Positions 28,035 to 37,055 of a stretch of 64,000 bases of DNA are shown piece after piece. Within the stretch, counting starts at the first letter, position 1. Every line of letters begins with the position of its first letter. Made by a program: the position numbers and the translations under genes. The notes below the pieces were generated by a model, which did not search any database, was not told the origin of the DNA, and saw only the letters and a program-made list of their open reading frames with translations. The stretch comes from Pseudonocardia endophytica (lineage in GTDB: Bacteria; Actinomycetota; Actinomycetes; Mycobacteriales; Pseudonocardiaceae). The stretch lies in contig NZ_SMFZ01000001.1 in assembly GCF_004339565.1 (NCBI RefSeq), positions 2,914,001 through 2,978,000 of the forward strand, written 5' to 3'.

Positions 28035-29330
28035 ATGACGCGCACGGTTCGGGGCCGGGAGTGGCTGCTCGACCTCGCCCCGGACCGCGACGGGGTCGCG
28101 CTGGAGCACGCCGCCGGGGCGCCGGCGAACACCGCCGACGCGGTGGAGCGGGTCGGCGCGCCCGCGGTGTGCTGGGCGGTCGCGATCGGTGAGGACATGG
28201 CCGCCCACATCGTGCGGGAGATCCCGCAGTTCGGCGGCGGGAACAGCCCGTTCGAGATGCTGCGCAAGGGGACCGAGTCGTCGGTCGTACGCGCCCTGCT
28301 GCTGTTCGCGCAGCCGGACGCGGGCCTGGCCACGATCACCGACGAGTCGCTGGAGGGCATCCGCGAGTTCGTGCGGCGGGGGATCTCGCTGGACGGCGTG
28401 CTGCGCGGCATCCGGCTCGGACACGCCGAGATGGCCCACGCGTTCCTGCGCGCCTGCGAGGCACTGGTGGCTCCGGACCGGCTCGCCGACGAGATGAAGG
28501 CGATCTCCGACGAGCTGTTCGCGTTCGTCGACGGCTTCGCGGACGCGATGACCCGCGAGTACCTCGCCGAGTACGACCGGTGGACGACCAGCGCCGCGGC
28601 CACCCGAGCGGAGACCGTCCGCACGATCCTGGCCGGCGACGACGTCGACGTCGCGGCCGCGTCCCGGGTACTCGGCTACGACCTGCGTCGCAGGCACGTC
28701 GGCCTGGCCATGTGGACTCGGTCGGTGTCGGCCGACGCGGGTCTGCACCTGGCGGCGACCGAGCTGCTCTCGGCACGCGGGGCGACGTCCACGCTGGTCG
28801 TCCCGATCGGGTCCGGTCAGCTGTGGGCGTGGGGTGCGATTCCGGCGAGCGGGCCGGGACCCGCGCCGGCACCGACCGGGCCGGACGTCCGGGTCGCGTT
28901 CGGCACGCCGGGCGCCGGCGTCGACGGCTTCCGGCGCACCCACCGGGAGGCGCAGCGTGCCGAGCGGTTGCGGCGGCTGTCCGGCGACCACCGGGACGGC
29001 GCCACGGAGTACGACGACGTCGTCGTCGCCGCCCTGCTGGCCTCCGACGTCGTCGCGGCCGGCGAGTTCGTGCGCCGCGAGCTCGGCGACCTGGCCACGC
29101 GCGGCGAGCAGGCCGCGGACCTGCGCACCACGCTGCTGCACTATCTCGACGCCGAACGCAGCCTCGTCACCGTCGCCGGTGAGCTGCACGTCGCCCGAGG
29201 CACGGTGGCCTACCGCGTGAAGCGGGCCGAGCAGATCCTCGGACGCCCGGCTGGTGAGCGCAGGCTCGCCCTGCACGTCGCGCTGTTGCTGGCCGACGAG
29301 CTGGGGGACGCGGTTCTCGGCCCCGCCTGA
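28035..29330 (+). CDS. PucR-family transcriptional regulator
   Basis: A 431-residue protein starting at ATG 28035 after GAGGAGG. The N-terminal region (about 60-180, including FRGGNSPFEMLRKG-like helices) resembles the RsbT-co-antagonist / sensor part of this group. The middle has a degenerate GGDEF-like fold (VRVAFGTPGAGVDGFRRTHREA). The C-terminus is the PucR HTH_30 domain (LLHYLDAERSLVTVAGELHV, ARGTVAYRVKRAEQIL). Such regulators often sit beside and activate catabolic operons, so the divergent amidohydrolase operon is the likely target. Confidence 0.88.
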   Translation: MTRTVRGREWLLDLAPDRDGVALEHAAGAPANTADAVERVGAPAVCWAVAIGEDMAAHIVREIPQFGGGNSPFEMLRKGTESSVVRALLLFAQPDAGLATITDESLEGIREFVRRGISLDGVLRGIRLGHAEMAHAFLRACEALVAPDRLADEMKAISDELFAFVDGFADAMTREYLAEYDRWTTSAAATRAETVRTILAGDDVDVAAASRVLGYDLRRRHVGLAMWTRSVSADAGLHLAATELLSARGATSTLVVPIGSGQLWAWGAIPASGPGPAPAPTGPDVRVAFGTPGAGVDGFRRTHREAQRAERLRRLSGDHRDGATEYDDVVVAALLASDVVAAGEFVRRELGDLATRGEQAADLRTTLLHYLDAERSLVTVAGELHVARGTVAYRVKRAEQILGRPAGERRLALHVALLLADELGDAVLGPA

Positions 29331-29515
29331 GCCCGCCGTGGCCGGCGCGTCGGACGGTGTCACCGGGGCAGTCGACCAGCCGCGACGAGCGAGGCGCTCG
29401 TACTCCCGGCACAGGACCGACTGCGCGCGTTGGTCCCGCAGTCCGAACCACCGTGATCACCGTCACGCCGGTCCAACGCCGTCGCGCACGCTTGCACTCC
29501 GGGACCAAGAGCCGA

Positions 29516-29560
29516 AGGGGGTCCGGGCTGTCTCCTGATGCCCTGCACGGACCACCCCCT
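29516..29560 (+). promoter_or_regulatory. Candidate operator with AGGGGGTCCGG motif upstream of the first HsaA-like gene
   Basis: AGGGGGTCCGG is at 29516-29526 and ACCCCCT, the reverse complement of AGGGGGT, at 29554-29560. Together they form a spaced inverted repeat ending 20 bp before the ATG. The same eleven bases occur twice in the divergent region at 36912 and 36971. Confidence 0.5.
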
Positions 29561-29580
29561 GTGGCGAGGAGAAGAGACGA

Positions 29581-30785
29581 TGACCATCCTGCTGGACCGC
29601 CCCGGCGCCACCGACGCCGACCGCGAGCGACGGGCCGATCTCGTCGGCCGCGCCGCGAAGCTCGTCCCCACGCTCGCCCGCAACGCCGCGCGGACCGAGG
29701 ACGACCGCCGCGTCGTCGAGGAGAACATCGCCGCGATCGACGAGGCCGGGCTGTTCTCGATCATGCGCCCGAGCCGGTTCGGCGGCATGCAGACCGACTT
29801 CCGCACGAAGCTGGAGGTCTCCCGCGAGCTGGCCCGCGGCTGCGGCTCGACGGCGTGGGTGACCACGCTGATGAACGTCTGCTCCTGGTTCACCGGGCTG
29901 TGGCCGGAGCAGGCCCAGGTCGACGTGTGGGGCGAGACCCCGGACGCGCGGGTCGCGGGTGTGCTGGCCCCGACCGGCTCGGCCCGCGAGGTCGACGGCG
30001 GCTGGATCGTGTCCGGCCGCTGGGGCTGGGCGTCCGGCTCCGCGCACTCGCAGTGGGCGCTCGTCGGGCTCCCGCTGACCGACGCCGACGGCAACCCGGT
30101 CGACCAGGGCATGGTCCTGATCCCGATGTCCGACATCACGATCGAGGACACCTGGTTCGTCGCCGGGATGCGCGGAACGGCGTCCAACACGCTCGTCGCC
30201 GACGGGGTGTTCGTGCCGACGCACCGCTACCTCTCGGTCGGCCCGGCGATCGTCGGCGCGAACCCGTCCGACGAGGCGCTCTACCGCTCGGCGTTCGTGC
30301 CGGTCGCCGCGCTCGTGCTGGCCGGCCCGCAGCTGGGCATGGCGCAGGCCGCGCTCGACCTCGTCGTCGACAAGGCTCCGAAGCGCTCGATCTCCTACAC
30401 GTTCTACGACACTCAGGTCGGCGCCCCGACCGTGCAGCTGGCCGTCGCGAAGGCCGCGTCGTTGATCGACTCCGCGCACCTGCACGCCTACCGCGCCGCC
30501 GCCGAGATCGACGAGCTGGCCGCCGGCGGCGAGTACCCGGACTACGACGTCCGCGCCCGGATGCGGATGGACACCGGCGTCGCCGTCACCTACGCCCGCG
30601 AGGCGATCCGCACGCTGGTCTCCGCGCACGGCGCGTCCAGCTTCGCCGAGTCCAGCCCGTTGCAGCGCATCTGGCGCGACAGCGAGACCGCCAGCCGGCA
30701 CGCCGTCGTCAACCCGGAGATCTCGACCGAGATCTACGGCAAGGCGCTGCTCGGCATCCGCGGCGACGTCACGGCGCTCGTCTGA
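29581..30785 (+). CDS. HsaA-like acyl-CoA-dehydrogenase-fold flavin monooxygenase (copy 1)
   Basis: A 401-residue group-D flavoprotein. GAGGAGAAGAG precedes the ATG at 29581; an in-frame ATG 43 bases earlier is less likely. The fold is acyl-CoA-dehydrogenase-like, but the C-terminal domain is the Acyl-CoA_dh_2 type of HsaA and related FMNH2/FADH2-dependent hydroxylases. Visible motifs are SRELARGCGSTAWVTTL, GRWGWASGSAHSQWALVG, DTWFVAGMRGTASNTLV and the C-terminal SETASRHAVVNPEI. Such enzymes hydroxylate phenols or desulfurise thio compounds using flavin supplied by a separate reductase. No HsaB-like reductase gene is in the window. Confidence 0.85.
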
Positions 30786-30830
30786 CGGGCGTGTCCTCCG
30801 ACCGCGCCGGCGACCACCGGGTCGAGTGGA

Positions 30831-31205
30831 TCAGTCGGGATCGTCGAGGGCGTCGAGTGCCTCTGACACGCTCGTGCAGGTGTCCACCCGCGTGACGATC
30901 CCGCTGATCCGCAGCGGCCGGACCACGGCACGGTTCGTCCCGACGACGAAGCAGAGCCCGACCTCCGCTCGCGCGAACCGGCCGACGGCGTCCAGGAGGG
31001 TCGCCACCCCGACCGACCCGAGGAACTCGACCGCGACCAGGTCGACGACCAGGGGGCGGCCGTCGTCGCGGCCGAGCACGGCCGCGATGGCGGCCTCCAG
31101 CCGGTCGACGGTGGTCGGGTCGACCTCACCGGCGACGGTCACCACGACCGCGCCCAGCCGGACGTCGACGCCGACATCCAGGTGCGCGGCCGACTCGGCA
31201 GCCAT
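30831..31205 (-). CDS. STAS-domain protein (anti-sigma-factor antagonist-like)
   Basis: A 124-residue single STAS domain: RLGAVVVTVAGEVDPTTVDRLEAAI, then LVVDLVAVEFLGSVGVATLLDAV. The serine in FLGSVG sits where anti-anti-sigma factors are phosphorylated, although the usual DSSG is altered. No anti-sigma kinase or sigma factor is adjacent, so its partner is elsewhere. It lies between two catabolic transcription units and ends opposite the HsaA-like gene. Confidence 0.85.
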   Translation of the reverse strand: MAAESAAHLDVGVDVRLGAVVVTVAGEVDPTTVDRLEAAIAAVLGRDDGRPLVVDLVAVEFLGSVGVATLLDAVGRFARAEVGLCFVVGTNRAVVRPLRISGIVTRVDTCTSVSEALDALDDPD

Positions 31206-31252
31206 CGCCGCAGGTTAGACCGTTGATCCCCGGCGTGGGTCCTGGAACGGCG

Positions 31253-32653
31253 TCACACCCCGGCGACGGTGCGCGCGTAGTCGATCGCCGGGCCCGTGTC
31301 GTGGGCCCTGGCGATCTGCAGCTTCTCGGCCTCCAGCGAGCCCTCGGCGTGCGTCGCGAGCACGGACTGGTAGCCGCCGTACGCGCTCGCGGTCAGGTCG
31401 GCGACCAGGCCGAGGATCCGCAGCCGCTGCTCGCCGGGGACGGCGCCCGCGTAGTACTTCTCCAGCACCGGCCGGATCTCCGGGTTCGCCCAGTCCCGCC
31501 CGCCGGGCCCGGTGGCCAGCAGGCCGCCCGCCAGGTCGACCAGCGTCGCCGACGCCTCGGAGTACCCGTGCGCGAACGTGTACTTGGCCGTGTTGACCAG
31601 CAGCGGGTCCGGCATCCACACGCCGTGCTCCCCCTCGCGCGCCTTGAGCGCGGACAGTTCGGCGAGCCCGCGGACGGTCGCCGCCCACGCGGACAGGCGG
31701 GCGAGCTTGTCCCTGACGTGCCCGGCACGCGTGATCCCGTTCGCCTCCGCGACGAGGTGCGCGGCACCGACGATCAGGTCGATCAACGGCAGCTTGTAGT
31801 TGATCGCGGTGAACCGGTGGTAGTCGACGAACCCGATGGCCACCGGCCCGGCGAGTGTCGGGTCGCCGTCGAGGAACACACGGTCGCGGGGGACGCGGAC
31901 GTCGTCGAACACGGTCAGGGACTCGAGCAGCTTGTGGGTCGACGACAGCGGGCGGCTGAAGTCGTCGGGCTCGCCGGACAGGTGCGGCGACACGTAGAGC
32001 GAGAGCCCTGGAGTGTCGACGGGCACGGCGAACGACACGGCGTACGCCGCATCGCCCGGTCCCATCGCGCGGGTGGGGAGCACGACGATCTCGTCGGCGT
32101 TGGCGGAGAACGACGTGTGCGTCTTCGCCCCGCGCACCGTGATCGAGTCCGTGTCCGACGCGACGATCCGGAGGTACAGGTCGGGATCGTCCTGTTCGGA
32201 CGGTCCGAGGGCGCGGTGGCCCTTCACGTCGCTCTGCGCCACGGCCAGCGCCAGGTCCTCGTCGAGGCACCGGCGGTGGAACGCTCGCGCCGCCTCCAGC
32301 CCGGCACCGCGGACCGTGCGGAGGAGGCCGAACACGGCGTCTGATCCGACCTCCTTGAGCACGATCGTCCCGGCGCCGCGGCGCGAGACCTCCTCGATCA
32401 GCCTGCCGCGCGCGGAGAGGTCCTCCGACGTGCCCGGCAGGTGGTAGAACGCCGAGTAGTCGCCGGTCTCGAACGTCGAGCGGACGGCCAGGTCGGGCCG
32501 GTCCTCGGCGATCGAGAAGCAGAGCGCGGAATGGTCGACGGCCAGTGCGAGCTCGGGGTGCCCGACGACATCCTTGACGCGTTCACCCTGGTAGAAGACG
32601 TTCCGGCGGTCGGAGAGCCCGGCGCGGTACTCGGCCGCGGTGCGCAGTGTCAT
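31253..32653 (-). CDS. HpaB-family flavin-dependent oxygenase (4-hydroxyphenylacetate 3-hydroxylase family)
   Basis: A 466-residue protein of the HpaB / 4-hydroxybutyryl-CoA-dehydratase family. It has AQSDVKGHRALGPSEQDDPD, IVASDTDSITVRGAKTHTSF, DDVRVPRDRVFLDG and EKYYAGAVPGEQRLR. In the dehydratase branch three cysteines and a histidine hold a 4Fe-4S cluster. Here those cysteine positions read KEVGSDAVFGLL and YHRFTAINYK, so the histidine is kept but the cysteines are missing, which points to the monooxygenase branch. Last gene of the operon, with an ATGA overlap with the ligase. Substrate unknown; it would need a flavin reductase encoded elsewhere. Confidence 0.85.
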   Translation of the reverse strand: MTLRTAAEYRAGLSDRRNVFYQGERVKDVVGHPELALAVDHSALCFSIAEDRPDLAVRSTFETGDYSAFYHLPGTSEDLSARGRLIEEVSRRGAGTIVLKEVGSDAVFGLLRTVRGAGLEAARAFHRRCLDEDLALAVAQSDVKGHRALGPSEQDDPDLYLRIVASDTDSITVRGAKTHTSFSANADEIVVLPTRAMGPGDAAYAVSFAVPVDTPGLSLYVSPHLSGEPDDFSRPLSSTHKLLESLTVFDDVRVPRDRVFLDGDPTLAGPVAIGFVDYHRFTAINYKLPLIDLIVGAAHLVAEANGITRAGHVRDKLARLSAWAATVRGLAELSALKAREGEHGVWMPDPLLVNTAKYTFAHGYSEASATLVDLAGGLLATGPGGRDWANPEIRPVLEKYYAGAVPGEQRLRILGLVADLTASAYGGYQSVLATHAEGSLEAEKLQIARAHDTGPAIDYARTVAGV

Positions 32654-34308
32654 GCCGGCGTCCCTCCACGCAGCTCGCGGCGCAGCACCTTCCCGCTGAC
32701 GGTCTTCGGGATCTCGTCGAGGATCTCGAGCCGCCGCGGGTACTTGTAGGCCGCCATCCGTTGCCTCGCGAACGCGATGATCTCCTCGGGTGTGGTGGTC
32801 GCGTCGGCCCGCAGCGAGACGAACGCCTTCACGGTCTCGCCCCGGTACTCGTCGGGCACGCCGACGACCGCCGCCTCGCGCACGGCCGGATGCTCGTAGA
32901 GCACGTCCTCCACCTCGCGCGGCCAGATCTTGTAGCCGCCCGCGTTGATCTGGTCCTTCTTGCGGTCGACGATGTAGAACCAGCCGTCGGCGTCCATGTA
33001 CCCGACGTCGCCGGTGTGCAGCACACCGCCGGGCAGCGCCGCCGCGGTCTCGTCGGGCTTGTTCCAGTAGCCGGCGACGACCTGCGGACCGGCCGTCACG
33101 AGCTCGCCGATCTCGCCGACCGGCACGTCGTCACCGTGCTCGTCGACGATCCGGACGACCGTGTCGTAGACCGGCACGCCGACCGACAGCGCACCGGACT
33201 CCGGGTCGACGGGTGCCTCGGCGTGGAACGGGACGCCGTGCGACGGCGACGTCGTCTCGGTCAGGCCGTAGATGTTGTGGATGTAGTGCCCGAACGCGTC
33301 CCGGAACGCCTGCACCGAGCTCGGCGGGATCGGCGCGCCCCCGGAGTAGACCTTCGTCAGCGTGGCCAGCTTCGCCGTGTCCGCGCCCGGCGCGTTCATC
33401 AGCGCGATGAACACGGTGATGGACCCGACGGTGAACGTCGCGCCCTCGGCCTCGACGGTGTCGAGGGTGAGCGCCGGGTCGAGCCGGTACATCAGGACCA
33501 GCGGCGCGCCGGTCAGCAGCGTGATCGCGATGTGCCCGACGAGCCCGGTGATGTGGAACAGCGGCGCGACGCCGAGCACGACGTCGTCGTCGCCGATCCC
33601 GACCCAGTCGCGGTAGGTCTGCGCGTTGAACACGACGTTGCGGTGCGTGGTCATGGCCCCCTTGGGCGGCCCGGTCGTCCCGGACGTGTAGGTCAGGAAC
33701 GCGATGTCGTCCGGGCGCGGCGTCACCGGCGGCGGAGCGGAGCCGTCGTGCCGTTCGAGGAACGCGAGCAGGTCGTCGGTCCCGGCACAGTCGAGCCGCT
33801 CCACGCCGGCGAACACGGACGCCCCGGGGTCGCCGCACAGGTCCAGTTCGGACGTGGTCAGCACGGTGCGCACCGACGACCCCGGCACGACGCCGGCCGC
33901 GACGTCGCGCCACAGCGACTGCAGGCACACCAGCACCGTCGCGCCGGAGTCGGCGAGCAGCCCGGTCAGCTCGCGTGCCTTGTTCATCGGGTTGATCGAG
34001 ACCGCGATGCCGCCGGCCTTCCAGGTCCCGATCTGTGCGATCACGAACTGCGGGACGTTCTGGGTGAAGATCGCGACCCGTTCCCCTGACGAGAAGCCCT
34101 CGGCCGCCAGCCCGGCCGCGAACGCGTCGGAGAGCCGGTCGAGCTCGGTGAACGTGACCGTCCGGCCGAAGTACCGGATCGCGGCCCGGTCCCCCGCCCG
34201 CGCGACGGTCGCGCGGACCATCGACAACGCGTCGTCGAACTCCGGCGTGATCCCCTCCGGCTGGCCGCGGTCGTAGCGGGCGAGCCAGGGCTTCTCGTCG
34301 TAGGACAT
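32650..34308 (-). CDS. Acyl-CoA synthetase / long-chain-type AMP ligase
   Basis: A 552-residue ANL enzyme: phosphate loop LTYTSGTTGPPKGAM (about 220), IYGLTETTSP (about 350), HTGDVGYMDADGWFYIVDRKKD (about 440), the core lysine segment INAGGYKIWPREVED and the C-terminal catalytic lysine in SGKVLRREL. Its ATG overlaps the SDR stop by one base. It should convert the pathway acid to a CoA ester before or after the ring or side chain is oxidised by the neighbours. Confidence 0.92.
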   Translation of the reverse strand: MSYDEKPWLARYDRGQPEGITPEFDDALSMVRATVARAGDRAAIRYFGRTVTFTELDRLSDAFAAGLAAEGFSSGERVAIFTQNVPQFVIAQIGTWKAGGIAVSINPMNKARELTGLLADSGATVLVCLQSLWRDVAAGVVPGSSVRTVLTTSELDLCGDPGASVFAGVERLDCAGTDDLLAFLERHDGSAPPPVTPRPDDIAFLTYTSGTTGPPKGAMTTHRNVVFNAQTYRDWVGIGDDDVVLGVAPLFHITGLVGHIAITLLTGAPLVLMYRLDPALTLDTVEAEGATFTVGSITVFIALMNAPGADTAKLATLTKVYSGGAPIPPSSVQAFRDAFGHYIHNIYGLTETTSPSHGVPFHAEAPVDPESGALSVGVPVYDTVVRIVDEHGDDVPVGEIGELVTAGPQVVAGYWNKPDETAAALPGGVLHTGDVGYMDADGWFYIVDRKKDQINAGGYKIWPREVEDVLYEHPAVREAAVVGVPDEYRGETVKAFVSLRADATTTPEEIIAFARQRMAAYKYPRRLEILDEIPKTVSGKVLRRELRGGTPA

Positions 34309-35117
34309 CAGTACTCGGTCACCCCGGCGTCGGGCGCGAGCTCGTGCGCGGTCATCGTCTTCGACGCATCCGAGGCCAGGAACAGCACCGTGTCGGTGAT
34401 GTCCTCGGGCTCGAGCTGCTCGACCGGGAGGATGTTCGTGAACATCCCGCCGAGCTTCGGGTGCGCCTCGAGCGCCTCTCCGATGATCGCGAGCACGTCG
34501 TTGCTGCCCATCGGCGTCTTCACGGCGCTGGGATGGACGCTGTTGACCCGGATGTCGTGCTCGCCGAGCTCGACGGCGAACGCCTTCGCCATGCCGCGCA
34601 CGGCGAACTTGCTGGTCGTGTACGGGATCAGGAACGGCTGGACGGTCAGCCCGGCCGCGGAGCTGATCAGCACCATCGACCCGCCGCCCGCGGCGACCAG
34701 GTGCGGCGCACCGACCATCGCGGTGTTCCAGACGCCGGTGACGTTCGTGCTCATGTGCTGCTCGAACAGCTCCGGCGTGACGCGGTCCCACATGGCGGGC
34801 ACGCAGACGGCCGCGTTGGCGACGACGACGTCGAGCCTGCCCAGCTCGCCCACCGCGTCGTCGACGACCGTGCGCAGCGCGGCCAGGTCCCGCACGTCGA
34901 CCTGCGCCGTGACGATCCGGCGGCCGGTCTTCTCGACGAGCCGTGCGGTCTCGGCGAGGTCCTCGGTCGTCGACGACGGGTACGGCACGCCGAGGTCCGC
35001 CGCGATGTCGACGCCGATGACGTCGGCGCCCTCCTCGGCGAACCGCACCGCGTGGCTGCGGCCCTGGCCACGGGCCGCTCCGGTGACCAGCGCGACCTTT
35101 CCTTCGAGAACCCCCAT
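34308..35117 (-). CDS. Mycofactocin-coupled-type SDR oxidoreductase
   Basis: A 269-residue SDR. The nucleotide motif is TGAARGQGRSHAVRFAEEGA, followed by IGVDI and a long insertion (YPSSTTEDLAETARLVEKTG) before VTAQVDVRD. This combination marks the SDR group found with the redox cofactor mycofactocin, in which NAD is thought to stay bound. Catalytic Ser lies in LISSAAG and Tyr/Lys in PYTTSKFAV. It probably oxidises an alcohol intermediate of the operon. The cofactor biosynthesis genes are not in this window. Confidence 0.87.
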   Translation of the reverse strand: MGVLEGKVALVTGAARGQGRSHAVRFAEEGADVIGVDIAADLGVPYPSSTTEDLAETARLVEKTGRRIVTAQVDVRDLAALRTVVDDAVGELGRLDVVVANAAVCVPAMWDRVTPELFEQHMSTNVTGVWNTAMVGAPHLVAAGGGSMVLISSAAGLTVQPFLIPYTTSKFAVRGMAKAFAVELGEHDIRVNSVHPSAVKTPMGSNDVLAIIGEALEAHPKLGGMFTNILPVEQLEPEDITDTVLFLASDASKTMTAHELAPDAGVTEY

Positions 35118-35118
35118 G

Positions 35119-35505
35119 TCAGGCGAGCCCCGTCTCGGCCCAGTACTCGGCGAACGACGGCGGGCAGACGTCCGTGCTGCGCGTGATCTTCCCGTCGACG
35201 AACTGGTGGGTGGTGATCATCGTGACGTCGAGGACCTTGTCCCCGAACTTGCGGTAGATCCGGACCCACGCGACGACGAGGCCCTCCGGTGTCGTCTCGG
35301 TGCGCGTCACCTCGTTGGCGAACGCGTCGACCTTGGCGAGCACGCCGAAGGCCTCCAGGAACTCGCCCTTCGTGTAGACCTGCTGGGTTCCCTCGAGGGT
35401 GAACCCGGCCCACGTCATGTCGTCGTGCATCAGCTCGACGAGCGGGGCGGCGTCGCCCTTGTCGGCGGCCGCGAACGCGGCGACCAGGTTGTCGGCGTCG
35501 GACAT
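35119..35505 (-). CDS. SnoaL/NTF2-like small protein
   Basis: A 128-residue cone-shaped NTF2-fold protein with DADNLVAAFAAADKGDAAPLVELMHDDMTW at the N-terminus and the beta-sheet segments VVAWVRIYRKF and TMITTHQFVDGKI. I place the start at ATG 35505, with AAGGAG seven bases upstream, rather than the preceding GTG. Such proteins act as isomerases, cyclases or binding partners in steroid and polyketide pathways. Here it sits one base before the SDR start and is probably a pathway enzyme. The active residues cannot be assigned. Confidence 0.82.
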   Translation of the reverse strand: MSDADNLVAAFAAADKGDAAPLVELMHDDMTWAGFTLEGTQQVYTKGEFLEAFGVLAKVDAFANEVTRTETTPEGLVVAWVRIYRKFGDKVLDVTMITTHQFVDGKITRSTDVCPPSFAEYWAETGLA

Positions 35506-35536
35506 CACTGTCTCCTTCTCGACGGTCGGTGTCGGG

Positions 35537-36733
35537 TCAGCGGTTCTGGTAGCCGGCGAGGATCGGGCCCGCGGCCTCGACGAGCGTCATCGGCTCGACG
35601 AGCATGTGCTGGGCGCCGACGGAGATGTCGCGGTGGCACCGGCCGAGGACGCTGGGGTTGCGGATCGAGGCGCTGCCGCCCCAGTTGTAGGCGAACGTGA
35701 CGACGTCCTGGGCGACGCCCTGCACCCAGGTGGTGACCTGGCGCAGGCGGGCGCGCTGCTCGTCGTCCAGCTCGCCGCTCTCCGCGGCGGCCTCGGCGTC
35801 GGCGTGCGCGTCGTAGACGTAGCGGCGGGCGGCCTGCAGGAGCGCCTCGTTCGTGGCGAACTCGCGGCGGAACATGTCCGAGTCGCCGATCACCGACGGG
35901 TAGCCGGGACGGGTCTTCGCCGCGGCGATCACCGCGATCTCCTCGAGCGCGCGCTGCGCGATGCCGAGCGCGACCGGAGCGTGCCCGCCGACGCCGATGC
36001 CGAGCAGGCCGAGCTTGTAGACGCTCTCCGGGCGTGTGGGCACCGTGGAGAACGTGTCCATCGCGTGCGCCTCCGGCACGAACACGTCGGTCACGGCGTA
36101 GTTGTCGCTGCCGGTCGCGACCATGCCCATGACGTCCCAGCCGCCGAGGAACTCGATCTCGGAGCGCGGGATGAACGCGACACGGCAGACCGGGGAGACG
36201 CCGTCGGCGCCGAGCTCGGGGTTGCCCTCGTCGTCGTGCACGACGAAGCCGGCGCCGATCCAGGACGCGTGCCCCGAGCCGCTGGCGAAGCCGTAGGTGC
36301 CGGTGACCTTGTAGCCACCATCGACCCGCACGCCCTTGCCGGTCGGCAGGATCATGCCCGCGGTGATGCCCTTGTCCTCGCCCGCGAACAGCTCGTGCCC
36401 GCCGGTCTCGGCCAGGTACCCGGCGGCGATGCCGGTGCTGAACGCGTTGGCCATCACGGCCCAGCCGGTCGAGCCGTCGCTGCGCGCCAGCTCCTCGATG
36501 ACCTTCAGCGAGTCGACGATGCCGAGGCCCGCGCCGCCCCACTCGCGCGGCACGAGCACCCAGAACAGGCCCTTCTCGGCGATCGCGTCGACCACCGGCT
36601 GCGAGATGGCGCGCCCGGACTCCATGCCGTCGGCCTCGGCGTCGATCAGCGCCGCGAGACCGCGGGCCGCCGCGATGTAGCTCGCGCCGTCGCCGATCTC
36701 GCCGGCCTCCGGGCGGGACAGCGTCTGCGTCAT
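35537..36733 (-). CDS. HsaA-like acyl-CoA-dehydrogenase-fold flavin monooxygenase (copy 2)
   Basis: A 398-residue flavoprotein opening a five-gene operon; ATG 36733 is preceded by GGAGGT. It resembles copy 1 in layout (ARSDGSTGWAVMANAFSTG, GTYGFASGSGHASWIGAG, GWDVMGMVATGSDNYAV, and a C-terminal NWGGSASIRNPSVLGRCHRD) but is clearly divergent, so the two should act on different substrates or steps. The C-terminal domain is the Acyl-CoA_dh_2 type of reduced-flavin-dependent hydroxylases. Its promoter region is shared with the large AAA/LuxR regulator. Confidence 0.87.
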   Translation of the reverse strand: MTQTLSRPEAGEIGDGASYIAAARGLAALIDAEADGMESGRAISQPVVDAIAEKGLFWVLVPREWGGAGLGIVDSLKVIEELARSDGSTGWAVMANAFSTGIAAGYLAETGGHELFAGEDKGITAGMILPTGKGVRVDGGYKVTGTYGFASGSGHASWIGAGFVVHDDEGNPELGADGVSPVCRVAFIPRSEIEFLGGWDVMGMVATGSDNYAVTDVFVPEAHAMDTFSTVPTRPESVYKLGLLGIGVGGHAPVALGIAQRALEEIAVIAAAKTRPGYPSVIGDSDMFRREFATNEALLQAARRYVYDAHADAEAAAESGELDDEQRARLRQVTTWVQGVAQDVVTFAYNWGGSASIRNPSVLGRCHRDISVGAQHMLVEPMTLVEAAGPILAGYQNR

Positions 36734-37055
36734 GGTCGTGGGACCTCCATCGGTCGTTCCGGTCCGCACGTCCGGCGGACCCCGTATGACTGGGAGCACA
36801 GTGCTGCCGGCGCGGGGGTGCGCGGCAGCGGGCGACCCCGCAGGTCGTGCGAACAGGTGGTTCGATGTCCGGAAGCCACCCGTGAGCTGCGGGTTCCTCC
36901 TCCACGTGCGCAGGGGGTCCGGATCCGACGCCCGGATCGGGACCCCCGCCCCCGGCCCACATCTGGATCGAGGGGGTCCGGAGTCGGCGTCGACCACGTG
37001 CCCGTCGAGGTGCTACACCTGGGTCGCAGCGTCGACGACGACGTGGGAGGCCTTC
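36734..37055 (+). promoter_or_regulatory. 322-bp divergent control region with AGGGGGTCCGGA direct repeats
   Basis: It lies between the operon of HsaA-like copy 2 and the AAA/LuxR regulator. AGGGGGTCCGGA occurs twice as a direct repeat at 36912-36923 and 36971-36982. The first copy also forms an inverted repeat with GGACCCCC at 36940-36947. No protein-coding frame is convincing. The repeats are strong candidates for the binding sites of the divergent regulator. Confidence 0.6.

Noticed and set aside
31253..32653. Annotation as 4-hydroxybutyryl-CoA dehydratase
   Set aside because: The cluster-binding cysteines are absent at both expected positions.
36900..36990. Rho-independent terminator made by the GGGGGTCC / GGACCCCC arms
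   Set aside because: The arms lie between divergent starts, not after genes, and are widely spaced; an operator is the better reading.
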